Both the position numbers and the translations under genes were made by a program. The notes beneath the pieces were generated by a model. The model ran no database searches, was not told the origin of the DNA, and saw only the letters and a program-made list of their open reading frames with translations. A stretch of 64,000 nucleotides of DNA from Jiella endophytica. GTDB taxonomy: Bacteria; Pseudomonadota; Alphaproteobacteria; Rhizobiales; Rhizobiaceae. Shown in pieces: positions 36,657 through 46,834 of the stretch. The stretch spans positions 744,001 to 808,000 of the forward strand of contig NZ_SOZD01000002.1 in the NCBI RefSeq assembly GCF_004519335.1, given 5' to 3'. The number at the start of each line of letters is the position of its first letter. Position 1 is the stretch's first letter.

Positions 36657-37151
36657 GCTGATCCTTCCGGTCCCGGCAGGTGCCGGGGCCAGCGCCCGCA
36701 TTCCACCCACCCGGTCTCCACAGGGCGTGGAGATCGCAACAGGCGTCTCGCCGGAGGCCGCCGCCATCCGCCCGCTCCCTGAACCGGTCAGAAAGCAGAG
36801 GGCGCGGCGCCGCCAGCGAAGCGGGCACATGCCGCATCTTCTGCCACACTGACGAGCCACGAGGGTAAACAGAGCGAACATTCCGGCCCCCTGCGGTCAG
36901 AATTCCGCTGCGGATGTTGGGTTTTTGCCACAGCTGCGGCGGGCTTCGATCGGCGGCCTGCCCATCACAAAAACGGCACAAGCCTTGCGTATCCGCCCCC
37001 GTGTAAGATGGTCTCGACAGGCACCTGTCGCGCAGCGCTTGCCGAAACCGGCCCGAAACCGGTATCGGAGGACATCGCGTACCGCCCCGGCCTCGTTGGC
37101 TTGCGTGGTGTTCCGCAGGGTGCATTGGCGCGACGGGAAGCTTCGAGGTGC
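36657..37151. other. Divergent promoter region of capsule locus
   Basis: About 495 bases between the wza-like gene (minus) and the ABC permease gene (plus). The stretch must hold promoters for both directions. Three copies of CTGCGG occur in 36891-36939 and could mark a binding site. No convincing protein frame, tRNA or riboswitch was seen; in-frame codons upstream of the permease start can be extended to 37008 but do not look like coding sequence. Confidence 0.4.
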
Positions 37152-38009
37152 ATGCCGATGGCAATTGCGACGGGTCGAGACGAGCGAATGCGGCAAGCAC
37201 TTGGGCTGAGCCGGCGTCGCCCTGATATCCGGACGCTCTATGCCCGCTTCATCACCCAGTGGCGGGTGATCCGGGCGCTGATGATCCGCGACATGATGAG
37301 CCGCTATGGCCGCGAAAATATCGGATTTCTCTGGCTGATCGGCGAGCCGGTGCTGCTGATCGGAGGCATCATTGTCCTCTGGTCGATCATGAAGGGCTCT
37401 TCGACCCACGGCATTTCGGTGGTGACCTACGCCCTGACCGGCTATTCGATGCTGACACTCTGGCGGCATCTCGCCGGACACGGCAAGTCGCTGTTGCGGG
37501 GCAATACGGGACTATTGTTTCACCAGAACGTCCGGGTGATCGATACCATCATCGCCCATGTCCTGATGGAGTCAATCGGAACTTTCATCTCCTTTCTCTT
37601 CTGCTATACGCTTCTTTATCTCCTCGGTTACATCGAGACAGTGTATGATCCGCTGCTCATGGTGATCGCCTGGGTGCTGATGACGCTGTTCGGCGGCGGT
37701 TTTTCGATGGTTCTCGGAGCGTTATGCGAATATTCGCGACCGATCGAACGGATGGTCCCGCCGCTGATGTATTTCAGCCTGCCGGTGACCGGCGCCTTCA
37801 CGCTGGTCGCCTGGCTTCCGGATCAGGCGCGCGAGATCATCCTGCTGTTTCCGATGGCGCACTGTTTCGAAATGTTCCGGGCAGGTTTCATCGGCCCCCG
37901 CCTGACCTTCTATTACGACACGGGCTATCTTCTCTTCTGGGTGGTCGTGTTCTGCTCCGCCGGCCTCGTCATGGTGAAACAGGCCGAGCGCCACATGCAT
38001 GTCGGTTAG
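37152..38009 (+). CDS. Capsule polysaccharide ABC-2 permease (KpsM-like)
   Basis: A 285-residue ABC-2 type inner-membrane permease with six predicted membrane helices, for example IGFLWLIGEPVLLIGGIIVL, FISFLFCYTLLYLLGYI and LLFWVVVFCSAGLVMV. The amphipathic start (RALMIRDMMSRYGRENIG) is typical of KpsM/Wzm export permeases. ATG at 37152 has GAGG five bases upstream; a second start at 37188 is possible. It is followed closely by the KpsE-like and KpsT-like genes, so it forms the channel of a capsule or exopolysaccharide ABC exporter. The last codons overlap or abut the next start. Confidence 0.93.
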   Translation: MPMAIATGRDERMRQALGLSRRRPDIRTLYARFITQWRVIRALMIRDMMSRYGRENIGFLWLIGEPVLLIGGIIVLWSIMKGSSTHGISVVTYALTGYSMLTLWRHLAGHGKSLLRGNTGLLFHQNVRVIDTIIAHVLMESIGTFISFLFCYTLLYLLGYIETVYDPLLMVIAWVLMTLFGGGFSMVLGALCEYSRPIERMVPPLMYFSLPVTGAFTLVAWLPDQAREIILLFPMAHCFEMFRAGFIGPRLTFYYDTGYLLFWVVVFCSAGLVMVKQAERHMHVG

Positions 38010-38010
38010 G

Positions 38011-39741
38011 ATGACGATGTCCTCCTTGCTCAAGCGCCGAAGCCAGAAACAGGGTGCGGTACCGCCTGAAGCGGCCCAGGCGCCGCAGACGCGCCGGCCG
38101 ACCGAAGCATCGCCCACGCGATCCCAGGGCGTGCCGCAGGTTTCGCCGCCGGACCTTTCCGAACCGGCTTCCGCCAAACGCCCGGCTGCACAGCGGCAGG
38201 CAAGCGGCCGCACAGCCTCGAACGCCAGCGAGAGACGCCTGCCGCCGCAAAAGCAGACGGGCGGCGGCAAGATCGCCAGAATCGTGGAGACGCTCGGCAA
38301 GCCCCTGCCCCGCGTCGGGAGCGCTCTTGCTGCGATCGAATCCCTCGACTTCCATCGCTTTCGCCGGGGGTCCGAGGCAAAGCAGCTTCAGAACGAGAGG
38401 GCGCTGGCAAAACCGGATACCCGACGGGAGAAACGCAGCGATCAGCGTCCCTATGCAGAGCCGGGCTTTGCTGCCGAGGACCGCTCCGTCGGTCTGGCAC
38501 CGGACGTCTCTGCGCGGTTCCCGACGGCCTTTGCTCCGAACCAGCCGCCGGCGACGCATGGCGAGAGCAATCCGGCCCTGCGCCGGCCGGCCGAGGAAAG
38601 CTTCGAGCTCATGCCGGACGGCTCCGGCAGGGTTCGCCGCCTTGACGAGATCGCCACGGCATCCGGTTCCGGCCGCAAGCCGCCCTGGCTCTTCCTTGCG
38701 ATGGTGGCCCTGCCGGTGCTGGCCACCTTCATCTATCTCATGGTTTTCGCGGCGAGCCAGTACACCTCGGAATCGACCTATGTCATCAGCCGTGGCGGGG
38801 CGGCGCTTGCCGGGGGCTCGCTCGGCAGCCTCGGGCGGTCTGACGAATCGAGCGAGGCGATCATCGTCTTCTTCCAATCCCGTGACGCGGCCGATCACCT
38901 CGCCAGGAACGCCGACCTGAAGGCCAAACTGATGCATCCGTCGGCGGATTTTCTCTCCGCCTATCCGGGTCTTTTCTACCACGACGGCAATGAAGGCCTT
39001 TACCGGGCCATGAAGGACGCCATCGAGATCGAGCTCAATCCCGACACCGGCATTTCCACCCTGCAGGTCACCGCCTTCACGCCGGAAGACGCCCGCGAGA
39101 TCAACGTGGCGATGCTCAATGAGGCGGAGGAGCTGATCAACCGGATGAACGACCGCGCGACCAAGGACGCGATCGCCTTTGCCGAAAACGTCGTCAGCGA
39201 GAACGAAAATCGCATCCGCGAAGTCCAGAAGCGCATGACGGCGTTTCGCAACGACGAAAGCATCCTCGATCCGAACGCCCAGTCGACGACCGAGCTCGAG
39301 CTGATGACGCAGCTATCCCAGCAGGTGACCCAGATCGACACCGAAATCGCACAGCTGAGGGCCTCCGCGCCGAAGAACCCGCGGCTGAACAGCCTCGCCG
39401 AGCAGCGCAAGGCCGTGAACAATCAGATCGAGAAGATCCGGTCGAACCTCGCCGGTTCCGACACCTCGCTCGCACCGAAGCTCTCTGCCTATGAAAATCT
39501 TTCTCTCGAGCGCGACCTGGCGATCCAGGCCCTCACCAGCGCCTATGCATCGCTGGAAGAAGCGCGCCAGGAGGCATTCGGCAACCGGCTCTATCTCCAG
39601 ACCATCAGCACCCCGAATGTGCCGGATCGGCCATCTTATCCACGGCCGATCTTCTGGACTTTGATCGTTGCCGGCATGAGCTATGCCCTCTACAGGATCG
39701 CTCGCATCGCCATCAAGGAAGCGCTGGAGCATTCGGCATGA
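38011..39741 (+). CDS. KpsE-like co-polymerase with long cytoplasmic extension
   Basis: About 576 residues. The first ~223 are a hydrophilic, Pro/Arg/Ala-rich extension predicted to be disordered and cytoplasmic. A membrane helix ([20 protein letters not shown]) follows, then a periplasmic coiled-coil domain ([40 protein letters not shown]) and a second helix near the end ([14 protein letters not shown]). This is the KpsE/PCP-3 plan, but KpsE proteins usually have only a short N-terminal tail. Start at 38011 follows the permease stop directly; ATG 37999 or 38017 are alternatives. The stop overlaps the ATPase gene by four bases. Confidence 0.88.
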   Translation: MTMSSLLKRRSQKQGAVPPEAAQAPQTRRPTEASPTRSQGVPQVSPPDLSEPASAKRPAAQRQASGRTASNASERRLPPQKQTGGGKIARIVETLGKPLPRVGSALAAIESLDFHRFRRGSEAKQLQNERALAKPDTRREKRSDQRPYAEPGFAAEDRSVGLAPDVSARFPTAFAPNQPPATHGESNPALRRPAEESFELMPDGSGRVRRLDEIATASGSGRKPPWLFLAMVALPVLATFIYLMVFAASQYTSESTYVISRGGAALAGGSLGSLGRSDESSEAIIVFFQSRDAADHLARNADLKAKLMHPSADFLSAYPGLFYHDGNEGLYRAMKDAIEIELNPDTGISTLQVTAFTPEDAREINVAMLNEAEELINRMNDRATKDAIAFAENVVSENENRIREVQKRMTAFRNDESILDPNAQSTTELELMTQLSQQVTQIDTEIAQLRASAPKNPRLNSLAEQRKAVNNQIEKIRSNLAGSDTSLAPKLSAYENLSLERDLAIQALTSAYASLEEARQEAFGNRLYLQTISTPNVPDRPSYPRPIFWTLIVAGMSYALYRIARIAIKEALEHSA

Positions 39742-40538
39742 GCATGCTTCAGGCTGGGCGCGGCGGGAATGCAAGCAAGAAGCGATCGAACGGCGCGGCC
39801 ACCACGCCGGCGACGCGGCCGCACACGCTCGAGGGCGAACACACCGTCGATGCTGCGCAGCTTCCCGCCCAGGCGCCGGCGCACCAGTCGGTCGTCGTTC
39901 ACAACCTGATCAAGTCCTATGTCGGCGAGGCCGGCCGTGTGCGGGTTCTCGACGGCATCAGCTTCGACATCGGCCCTGGCGAGAAAATTGCCGTCCTCGG
40001 CAAGAACGGCGCCGGCAAGTCGACCCTCGTCAAGCTCATCGGCGGCGTCGAACAGCCTGACAGCGGCTTCGTCCACCGCGGGCTGACGATGTCCTGGCCG
40101 CTTTCCTTCGGCGGCGGCGGCGTCCACTCCACCATGAGCGGGCTCGACAACGTCCGCTTCATCGCCCGGATCTACAACCGACCCGTCGAGGAGACGATCG
40201 ACTTCGTCTCCGACTTCGCCGAACTCGGGAAATATATCCGCTATCCGGTCAACACCTATTCGGCCGGCATGCGCATGCGCCTCGGCTTCGCGCTCACCAT
40301 GGCGGTGGATTTCGAATGCTATCTGATCGACGAGGTGCTGGGTGTCGGTGATGCGAGGTTCCAGAAGAAGTGTCGCGACGCCCTGTTCGGCAGGCGCGGC
40401 CATTGCGCGATGATCCTCGTCAGCCATCACCGCCACACCGTGCTCGAATACTGCTCCAAGGCGCTCGTCCTGAAGCGCGGCCGCGGGCGTCTCTTCGACG
40501 ACGTGGAATTCGCCCTCGACATCATCTCGACACTCTAG
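39738..40538 (+). CDS. Capsule polysaccharide ABC transporter ATPase (KpsT-like)
   Basis: A 266-residue ABC ATPase. Walker A is GKNGAGKST, the signature region is [15 protein letters not shown], and Walker B is [12 protein letters not shown], followed by the switch His in LVSHHRHTV. About 50 low-complexity residues precede the domain, longer than usual. It pairs with the permease at 37152 to energise polysaccharide export across the inner membrane. ATG 39738 overlaps the co-polymerase stop by four bases (ATGA). Confidence 0.95.
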   Translation: MSMLQAGRGGNASKKRSNGAATTPATRPHTLEGEHTVDAAQLPAQAPAHQSVVVHNLIKSYVGEAGRVRVLDGISFDIGPGEKIAVLGKNGAGKSTLVKLIGGVEQPDSGFVHRGLTMSWPLSFGGGGVHSTMSGLDNVRFIARIYNRPVEETIDFVSDFAELGKYIRYPVNTYSAGMRMRLGFALTMAVDFECYLIDEVLGVGDARFQKKCRDALFGRRGHCAMILVSHHRHTVLEYCSKALVLKRGRGRLFDDVEFALDIISTL

Positions 40539-40583
40539 GGCCGGCTCGGCGGGAAATCCGCCACCGCTCTTGCCCTGACCCAC

Positions 40584-41963
40584 GTGAACCTGGCGGCATC
40601 GCCCGCCGCGGGAGCAGCCTTCTTGCCGATCTTCCTCGATCTCACCCGGATCTCCTCCCGCCTCCTTCGGGGCGCGCCGACGGGCATTGACCGGGTGGAA
40701 TTCGCCTATGCGCAGGAACTGGTCTCGGAGGCGAAATACGGCCCGGTCGTCCCGGTCATCACCACACCGGTGGCAACGGGGGCGATCCCCGTCGAAACGA
40801 TGCGCCGGCATCTCGACAAGATCGAAGCCGGCTGGCTGCGCGACCGCGCGGAGGCCGGCGATGACCCGTTCTATACCGAGCTGAAGGCGGCGATCGATCT
40901 GCCGCCCGAACCGAAGCAGAGCGGCGCCAGACGGCTGAAGCGCCAGAGCCGGCGACAGGCCGCCGCCAAGACGCTGCAGTTTCCCTTCCGCAAGATCGCC
41001 ACAGCCCCCCGGCTGATGCGCCGCAGCCTTGCCGGTACGCGCGGCGAGACGCGCTGCTACTTTCATGCCTCGCACACCCAACTCGACAAGCCGGACCGCT
41101 TCGACTGGCTCGGCGAGCATGCGGTGCCGTCGGTCTTCCTGCTCCACGACGCCATCCCGGTGGACTATCCGGAATTCTGCTCGCCCGGCTCGGCCGCACG
41201 CCATCACGCCCGTCTCGAGACGGTGTCGCGGCGGGCGAGCCTCGTCATCGTCAATTCCGACGCGACCCGCAGCGCCATATCGCGCTACATCGCCGCGCAG
41301 GGATGGCGCGTCCCGGCGATCGAGGTCGTGCATCTCGGGGTCGACCGCTGGTTTCTGGGCAATGGAGCGAATCGCAGCAGCGCCAGCACGAGAACGCATC
41401 TGCCCGCCCGCCCCTATTTCGTCTGCGTCGGCACGATCGAGCCGCGCAAGAACCTGATCTTCCTGTTCAATGTCTGGCGCGGCCTTGTCGAAAAGCTCGG
41501 CGAGGCGGCCCCGAAGCTGGTGCTCGTCGGGCGACGCGGCTGGGAGAACGAGAACATGGTCGACATCCTGGAGCGTTCCACCGCCATCGGGCCGCACCTC
41601 ATCGAGGTCGCCGACCTTTCCGACCTCGGGCTGTCCGCGCTTTTGAAAGGCGCTCGCGCGCTGGTCGCGCCCTCTCTCGTCGAAGGCTTCAGCCTGCCCG
41701 TGGCAGAAGCTCTTGCCATGGGAACGCCGGTGATCGCCTCCGACATTGACGTCCACCGGGAGATCGCCGGCTCGCGCGCACTCCTCGTCGATCCGATCGA
41801 CGGTCCCTCCTGGGTCCGGGCGATTGCCGGGATGACGGAGCCGGAGAGCGCCCTGCGGGCCGAATGGGCCGACCGGGCAAAGGGCTACGAGCCGCCGAGC
41901 TGGGAGGGCCACGTGGCGCGCAGTATGGCGGCCATCAGGGCCGCCGTCGGCGCTGGCGCGTGA
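40584..41963 (+). CDS. Glycosyltransferase family 4-like protein
   Basis: A 459-residue GT-B glycosyltransferase. The C-terminal nucleotide-sugar site includes FVCVGTIEPRKN and the E-x7-E motif EGFSLPVAE. The N-terminal domain carries RLLRGAPTGIDRVEFAYA, seen in many capsule glycosyltransferases, and a basic insert near residues 100-150. The start is GTG at 40584, 45 bases after the ATPase gene. It probably adds a sugar during capsule or exopolysaccharide synthesis; donor and linkage cannot be read from sequence. Confidence 0.9.
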   Translation: MNLAASPAAGAAFLPIFLDLTRISSRLLRGAPTGIDRVEFAYAQELVSEAKYGPVVPVITTPVATGAIPVETMRRHLDKIEAGWLRDRAEAGDDPFYTELKAAIDLPPEPKQSGARRLKRQSRRQAAAKTLQFPFRKIATAPRLMRRSLAGTRGETRCYFHASHTQLDKPDRFDWLGEHAVPSVFLLHDAIPVDYPEFCSPGSAARHHARLETVSRRASLVIVNSDATRSAISRYIAAQGWRVPAIEVVHLGVDRWFLGNGANRSSASTRTHLPARPYFVCVGTIEPRKNLIFLFNVWRGLVEKLGEAAPKLVLVGRRGWENENMVDILERSTAIGPHLIEVADLSDLGLSALLKGARALVAPSLVEGFSLPVAEALAMGTPVIASDIDVHREIAGSRALLVDPIDGPSWVRAIAGMTEPESALRAEWADRAKGYEPPSWEGHVARSMAAIRAAVGAGA

Positions 41964-42072
41964 CCCGACGGTGCGCCTGTCGCCCTTTCCCGCGTATGAC
42001 AAAATGCCTTCATCAATCAGGCAGCCAGCGACCCCGCAATGAGAACGCCATCTTGAAACCTTCGGAATCTCC

Positions 42073-43401
42073 ATGACAGCACCGGTTTTGATCGAAGGCC
42101 GCAACCTTGCACTCAGCCAGGGCACGGGCATCGCCTCCTATGCCCGCAACCTCACCGACACGCTGAGAAGCCTTGGCTACGAACTCGATCTCCTCTTCGA
42201 TACCGAATTCCGGCTGAGCCGCGAGCGGGCCGACTGGAACGAGCTGCAGCTCTACGACATGTCGAACCGCCAGAGCGGACGGATCACCCGCCTGCGGCGC
42301 TATCGGCGGGCGTTCCGCTATCTCACCGTGCCGCCGATGGCGCTCGAGGCGCGGGAAGTCGCCAATTCCGACCTCATTGCCGATCGCAGCATGTTTCCGG
42401 GGTTGCAGGGATTTGCCAGGCGCATGGCGATCGAGATGCTGTTCCTGCGCGCCGACCAGCATCTCCTGCGCTACGGCCGCCGCCTGACGGTGAAGCCGCT
42501 GCGCCAGCCGCGGCTGTTCCATGCCACCCATCCGGCGGCCATCGAGGTGAAGGACTGTCCGAACGTCTTCACCGTCCACGATCTCGTGCCGTTGCGCCTG
42601 CCGCACATGACGCTCGACAACAAACGCGCCTTCCACAAGACGCTGGGTGCCATCGCCGAGGGCGCCGACCGGATCGTCACCGTCTCGGAAAACTCCCGGC
42701 GCGACTTCCTCAATTACTTCAAGGTCGACGAGGACCGCATCGTCAACACCTACCAGGCGGTGTCGCTTCCCGCCGAATATCTCCAGCGAACGGCCGAGGA
42801 GAAGGTGCGGGAGGTCAACGCCTTCGGCCTGACGCCGCAGAAATATTTCGTCTTCGTCGGTGCACTCGAGCCGAAGAAGAATCTCGAACGGCTGATCGAC
42901 GCCTATCTCGCCGCCGGTTCGGACCACCGTCTGGTCATCATCGGCAAGCTCGGCTGGGGTTACGAGCGGATCGTCGAAAAGCTGCAGCGGGTGACCGAAC
43001 GGCCGCCCGTCGGAGCCGAGGGCGAGGCTTCGCCGCTGACCGACCGGATCATCCATCTCTCCTATCTGCCCTTCACCCAGGTCCTCAGCCTCATCGAGAA
43101 CGCCCGGGCGCTGCTGTTTCCCTCGCTTTATGAAGGGTTCGGCCTGCCCGCCCTCGAGGCGATGCTGCTCGGAACTCCGGTGATCTCCGCCAATTCGAGC
43201 TCGCTGCCGGAGGTCGTCGGCGATGCCGGTCTGCTGGTCGATCCCTATGATCCGGTGGCGATCACCCGGGCGATCCGCACGATCGACCACGATCAGGACA
43301 TGCGCGAGGATCTGAAACGCCGCGGCCCGCTTCAGGCAGCGCAGTTTTCGCCGGAGCGGTTCACCGAGCGGATGAAGGCGGTCTATGACGGGCTGCTGTG
43401 A
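42073..43401 (+). CDS. Glycosyltransferase family 4 protein
   Basis: A 442-residue GT-B glycosyltransferase with [11 protein letters not shown] at the N-terminus, [20 protein letters not shown] as the start of the donor domain and the E-x7-E motif EGFGLPALE. It shares the general plan of the gene at 40584 but is not a close copy. Its position between that gene and a second KpsE-like gene places it in the same polysaccharide locus. Specificity is unknown. Confidence 0.93.
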   Translation: MTAPVLIEGRNLALSQGTGIASYARNLTDTLRSLGYELDLLFDTEFRLSRERADWNELQLYDMSNRQSGRITRLRRYRRAFRYLTVPPMALEAREVANSDLIADRSMFPGLQGFARRMAIEMLFLRADQHLLRYGRRLTVKPLRQPRLFHATHPAAIEVKDCPNVFTVHDLVPLRLPHMTLDNKRAFHKTLGAIAEGADRIVTVSENSRRDFLNYFKVDEDRIVNTYQAVSLPAEYLQRTAEEKVREVNAFGLTPQKYFVFVGALEPKKNLERLIDAYLAAGSDHRLVIIGKLGWGYERIVEKLQRVTERPPVGAEGEASPLTDRIIHLSYLPFTQVLSLIENARALLFPSLYEGFGLPALEAMLLGTPVISANSSSLPEVVGDAGLLVDPYDPVAITRAIRTIDHDQDMREDLKRRGPLQAAQFSPERFTERMKAVYDGLL

Positions 43402-43650
43402 TGCGGACGTTGCCAACGTCCCGAGCGGCATAAGGCAGGGATCAGGTAACTGAACCGCGAGACGTCCTTGCGCGGCTTTCAAGGCAGCCACCAGGCTAGC
43501 CGCAATCTTGCCGGAATGGCGCCGCACTGCCGAGAGCGCATCCCGCAGGATCGGACGGCATCGTCACCAAATGGGCGTCGATCGGCTGTTCGCTCAGGGA
43601 GCCGAGTGAGGTATAGCTGCTCCTGGCGGATTGGATTGAGAGGCTGACGT

Positions 43651-44832
43651 GTGTCTGCACTGACGACATTTGACGATCTGAAGGCGAAGATCCCGGGAGG
43701 CCGTGCCAAGTCGAAAGGCTCGCTGCTGAAGCAGCTGACCCTTGGCCGGATCATCTTCTTGGTGATCGTCGTCATCCCGGTCGTCGCGTCGGTGATCAGC
43801 TACGGCTTCATCATCTCCGACCGCTACGTTTCCGAAAGCCGTTTCCTCGTGCGCAGCGCCTCGAGCCAGGACGTCAGCGGCTTTTCCTCGATCCTTCGCA
43901 CCTTCGGCATCAGCAAGGCCGACGACGAGAGCTACTCGGTCCAGAGCTACATGGAGTCGCGCGATGCCCTGCGCGACCTGATGAAGATCCTGCCGATGGA
44001 GGACTACCTCAATCACGACGGGATCGACCTGATCTCGCGGTGCTACAAGCCGTGGTCCTCGCACAGCTTCGAAACGCTCTACAGCTGCTATCTCGAGCGG
44101 ATCAGCGCCGTGCGGGAGGAGACCACAGGCATCAGCATGCTGACCGTGCAGCTCTATACGCCGGAGGAGTCAAAGGCCGTCGCGGAGGCGCTGCTGAACC
44201 TTGGCGAGCAGCTCGCCAACCGGATGAACAGGCGTGCCGAGGCCGACGCCGTCTCCAATGCCCAGGACTTCATGTCCGAGGCCGAGGCCCGGGTGATGGA
44301 AGCCAACAAGCGGCTGACCGAATTTCGCAACGAGCAGAAGTTCCTCGACATCCAGGGCGAGGCGAGCCCGACCTCCACCGTGATCGCCGGGCTTTCCTCG
44401 GAACTTGCCCGCACGCGCGCCGAGATCGAACAGCAGACCCGCGTCTCGCCGCACAATCCCGGCCTCGCCTCGCTGAAGACCAAGGCCCTCGTCCTCGAGG
44501 ACCAGATCGACTCCGAGCGCGCCAAGCTGACGGGCACGGGCGGCGCGCTGTCCAACCAGATCTCCAATTTCGAAGACCTCTCGCTGCGCAAGGAAATCGC
44601 CAAGCAGGCGCTCTCCATCGCCTCGAAGACGATCGACCAGGCGCGGCTCGAGGCGAAGCGCCAGCGGATCTACATCGAGACCATCGTCAAGCCCAACCTT
44701 GCCGACATGGCGACGGAGCCCGAGCGGCTGCGGATGGTGATCACCGTCCTCGTCCTGTCGCTGATGGTGTTCGTCGTCGTCTGGATGATGATGATCGGCG
44801 GCCGCGAGCATCTCCACCAGAACTCGTCCTGA
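43651..44832 (+). CDS. KpsE-like capsule export co-polymerase, short form
   Basis: A 393-residue PCP-3/KpsE-family inner-membrane protein: helix 1 (IIFLVIVVIPVVASVISYGF), periplasmic coiled coils (AEARVMEANKRLTEFRNEQK, SSELARTRAEIEQQTRVSPH), helix 2 (MVITVLVLSLMVFVVVWMMM). The length is typical of KpsE, unlike the longer homologue at 38011. Start is GTG at 43651. Two KpsE-like genes in one locus may mean two co-polymerases in one exporter or functional division. It ends the rightward locus; no kpsC, kpsS or kpsF is in the window. Confidence 0.92.
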   Translation: MSALTTFDDLKAKIPGGRAKSKGSLLKQLTLGRIIFLVIVVIPVVASVISYGFIISDRYVSESRFLVRSASSQDVSGFSSILRTFGISKADDESYSVQSYMESRDALRDLMKILPMEDYLNHDGIDLISRCYKPWSSHSFETLYSCYLERISAVREETTGISMLTVQLYTPEESKAVAEALLNLGEQLANRMNRRAEADAVSNAQDFMSEAEARVMEANKRLTEFRNEQKFLDIQGEASPTSTVIAGLSSELARTRAEIEQQTRVSPHNPGLASLKTKALVLEDQIDSERAKLTGTGGALSNQISNFEDLSLRKEIAKQALSIASKTIDQARLEAKRQRIYIETIVKPNLADMATEPERLRMVITVLVLSLMVFVVVWMMMIGGREHLHQNSS

Positions 44833-45280
44833 GCCTCTTGCGCGACGGTGCAGTCCCTCGGCCTCGCGGTATTCGGGCCGCGTTTGCATGGGCGGTGTCG
44901 GGAAGCGGGGTCAGCCGGAGAGGGAAGGCGTTCACCCCGGCCCCGGGGGCTGCCCCCGACCGGCACGTACCTGTTTACAATCGCTAATGTTCTCCGCATG
45001 GGCGCCCAGCGACAGCGAGCAGTCCCTTTCGCCAACGAGACTCGCCTGCGCCGGCAGCAGCGCTGGCGCGGGCCCTGCCGGCTCGCCCTCAGCTCCCCCG
45101 AAAACGACGAGGCCGACGCCGGCGACATGCCGGCATCGGCCTCGTTGGATCAAAAGCGGCGTTGCCGCCACAGCATCGTGCCTTCAGCGTCCAATCGCAC
45201 GCACGGCGCGCCAGGGGTCTTGGCAGGCCGCGGCCATCAGTGACGGCCGTCAGCCCTCATGTCCCGGCAGGGCCGTGAGA
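44833..45280. other. Intergenic region after capsule locus
   Basis: About 448 bases separate the short KpsE-like gene from the convergent L,D-transpeptidase gene. A strong hairpin at 45107-45145 is listed separately. A short palindrome (CGGGGGCTGCCCCCG, 44944-44958) may end the capsule transcript, though it lacks a T-run. No protein-like frame or RNA gene was seen. Confidence 0.4.
45107..45145 (-). terminator. Rho-independent-like terminator after L,D-transpeptidase
   Basis: A hairpin with 17-base arms (45107-45123 and 45129-45145, one mismatch) and a five-base loop. Read on the minus strand it follows the ldt gene by about 135 bases and is followed by CGTTTTCG, a short T-run. Read on the plus strand there is no T-run, so it is assigned to the minus strand. 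Confidence 0.6.
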
Positions 45281-46009
45281 TCAGCGCTTGGCGAGGCGCT
45301 CGTTGCCCTGCTTGACGACGACCTTGGCGCCCATCGGCACGCGATTGTAGAGGTCGATGATATCCTGGTTCATCAGGCGGATGCAGCCCGACGACGCCGC
45401 CGTGCCGATGGTCCACCATTCCGGCGTGCCATGCAGGCGGAACAGGGTGTCCTTGCCGTTCTGATAGAGATAGAGCGCGCGGGCGCCGAGCGGATTGGTC
45501 AGCCCCGGCTGCATGCCTTCGCGATAGGGCTCGAGTTCGGGCTTGCGGTCGATCATCTCCGACGGCGGAAACCACTTCGGCCAATGCTGCTTGTCGTGGA
45601 TCTCGGCGTCGCCGGCCCAGGAGAAGCCGCTGCGGCCGACGCCGATGCCATAGCGCATCGCCATGCCGCTCGGCTCGACCACGTAGAGGAAGCGGTTCGA
45701 CGTATCGACAACCACCGTGCCCGGCTCGTACTGGGAGCCCTCAGGATAGGAGACTTCCTGGCGCAGGAACTGCGGGTCGATCTTGGCGGTCGGGATCGCC
45801 GGAAGGGCGAAGCCGTCGTCGGTCACCGCGCCATAGCCGATCTCGCCGGTGGCGGCGAGGCCGCCATTCATCAGGCCGTCCTGCCCGGCATAGGCCGCGA
45901 CCTGCGTGTCGGCAGGCTGAAGGCTCGCGCGCTGCGGCCCGGTGGCGCAACCGGCCAGCATCAGCGAGGCGATCGCGGTGCCAATGGCGAGTGATGTCTT
46001 GATCGTCAT
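45281..46009 (-). CDS. L,D-transpeptidase (YkuD) lipoprotein
   Basis: A 242-residue lipoprotein: signal peptide with lipobox LMLAGC (Cys21), then a YkuD catalytic domain. The active-site signature is HGTPEWWTIGTAASSGCIRL, with the catalytic Cys in SSGCIR. It links peptidoglycan peptides through 3-3 bonds or anchors proteins to the wall in the periplasm. ATG 46007-46009 was chosen because it starts the lipoprotein signal; an upstream in-frame extension has no signal-like sequence. The gene is monocistronic and convergent with the capsule locus. Confidence 0.93.
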   Translation of the reverse strand: MTIKTSLAIGTAIASLMLAGCATGPQRASLQPADTQVAAYAGQDGLMNGGLAATGEIGYGAVTDDGFALPAIPTAKIDPQFLRQEVSYPEGSQYEPGTVVVDTSNRFLYVVEPSGMAMRYGIGVGRSGFSWAGDAEIHDKQHWPKWFPPSEMIDRKPELEPYREGMQPGLTNPLGARALYLYQNGKDTLFRLHGTPEWWTIGTAASSGCIRLMNQDIIDLYNRVPMGAKVVVKQGNERLAKR

Positions 46010-46243
46010 GACGGGTGCCAATGCGGTTGAGAATTGTCTGGAGTGCAGCCCGGCTCGAGCTTCGACGCAAGCTTGCACGAACTTCGTTTCGATAGGCTTG
46101 ATCAGGCTCTCGGGCAATGTCTGCATTGCAGCCTATCGTGGTTAAGAAAGAGTTTGTTGCCCCGTCGTCACAGTTGACCTGTGCCGCAGCCGCGACATCT
46201 CGTCGGCCGACGGGGATCGCATCGGACCCATGAGGTTCTGACC

Positions 46244-46639
46244 ATGAACATTGGAGAGGCCTCGCGCCAGTCCGGCTTGCCGGCGAAGACGATCCGCTAT
46301 TACGAGGAAGTCGGCCTGATCAAGCCGATGCGCGCGAATAACGGCTACCGCGACTATCAGGAGCGCGACGTCCATGTCCTGCGCTTCCTGCAGCGCTCGC
46401 GCTCGCTCGGCTTCTCGATCGCGGAGGCGCGCAAGCTGCTGTCGCTCTATGGCGACGAAAACCGCCAGCGCGAGGACGTGTTCCGGCTGGTGAAGCGGCG
46501 GATCGCCGAGATCGACCACAAGATCGCCGAGCTGAACTCGCTGAAGCGGGCGCTCGGTACGTTGACCGATCAGTGTGCCGGTGGGGACGGACCCGATTGC
46601 CCGATCCTCGAGGAGATCGCTGGCGAGAGAGCCGACTGA
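46244..46639 (+). CDS. MerR-family regulator, CueR/HmrR-like
   Basis: A 131-residue regulator with an N-terminal winged helix (MNIGEASRQSGLPAKTIRYY), a dimerisation coiled coil and two C-terminal Cys spaced C-x7-C (CAGGDGPDC), the metal-binding layout of CueR-type copper sensors. Start ATG 46244 has GAGG nine bases upstream. Family members activate copper exporters by untwisting a long promoter spacer. No copper ATPase or oxidase gene is adjacent, so its target lies elsewhere. A different monovalent metal, such as silver or gold, cannot be excluded. Confidence 0.88.
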   Translation: MNIGEASRQSGLPAKTIRYYEEVGLIKPMRANNGYRDYQERDVHVLRFLQRSRSLGFSIAEARKLLSLYGDENRQREDVFRLVKRRIAEIDHKIAELNSLKRALGTLTDQCAGGDGPDCPILEEIAGERAD

Positions 46640-46834
46640 CGAGACTGCGAGCTGATCGACCCGACCGGCCCCGTGCTGGTATCGGTGACGGCGCGCCCCC
46701 CGGCCGGATGCGCCTGAAAAGCCTGCGTTCAACGGCAATCAGTTCCTCCGACGATCATCGATGTTCTCCGTAAGGCGGCCAATCCAATCGCGATTCGTTT
46801 GCGTTTTGTTTCAGCCGCGAATATTCCTTCTGCC

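Noticed and set aside
36655-36852. Short plus-strand frame in the divergent capsule promoter region
   Set aside because: It overlaps the wza-like ribosome site on the other strand and has no protein-like features.
43405-43421. Small stem-loop directly after the second glycosyltransferase gene
   Set aside because: Seven-base stem without a T-run; too weak to call a terminator.
44888-45994. A 368-codon plus-strand frame overlapping the L,D-transpeptidase gene
   Set aside because: It lies antisense to a clear YkuD lipoprotein and its first part is Arg/Pro-rich with no recognisable motif.
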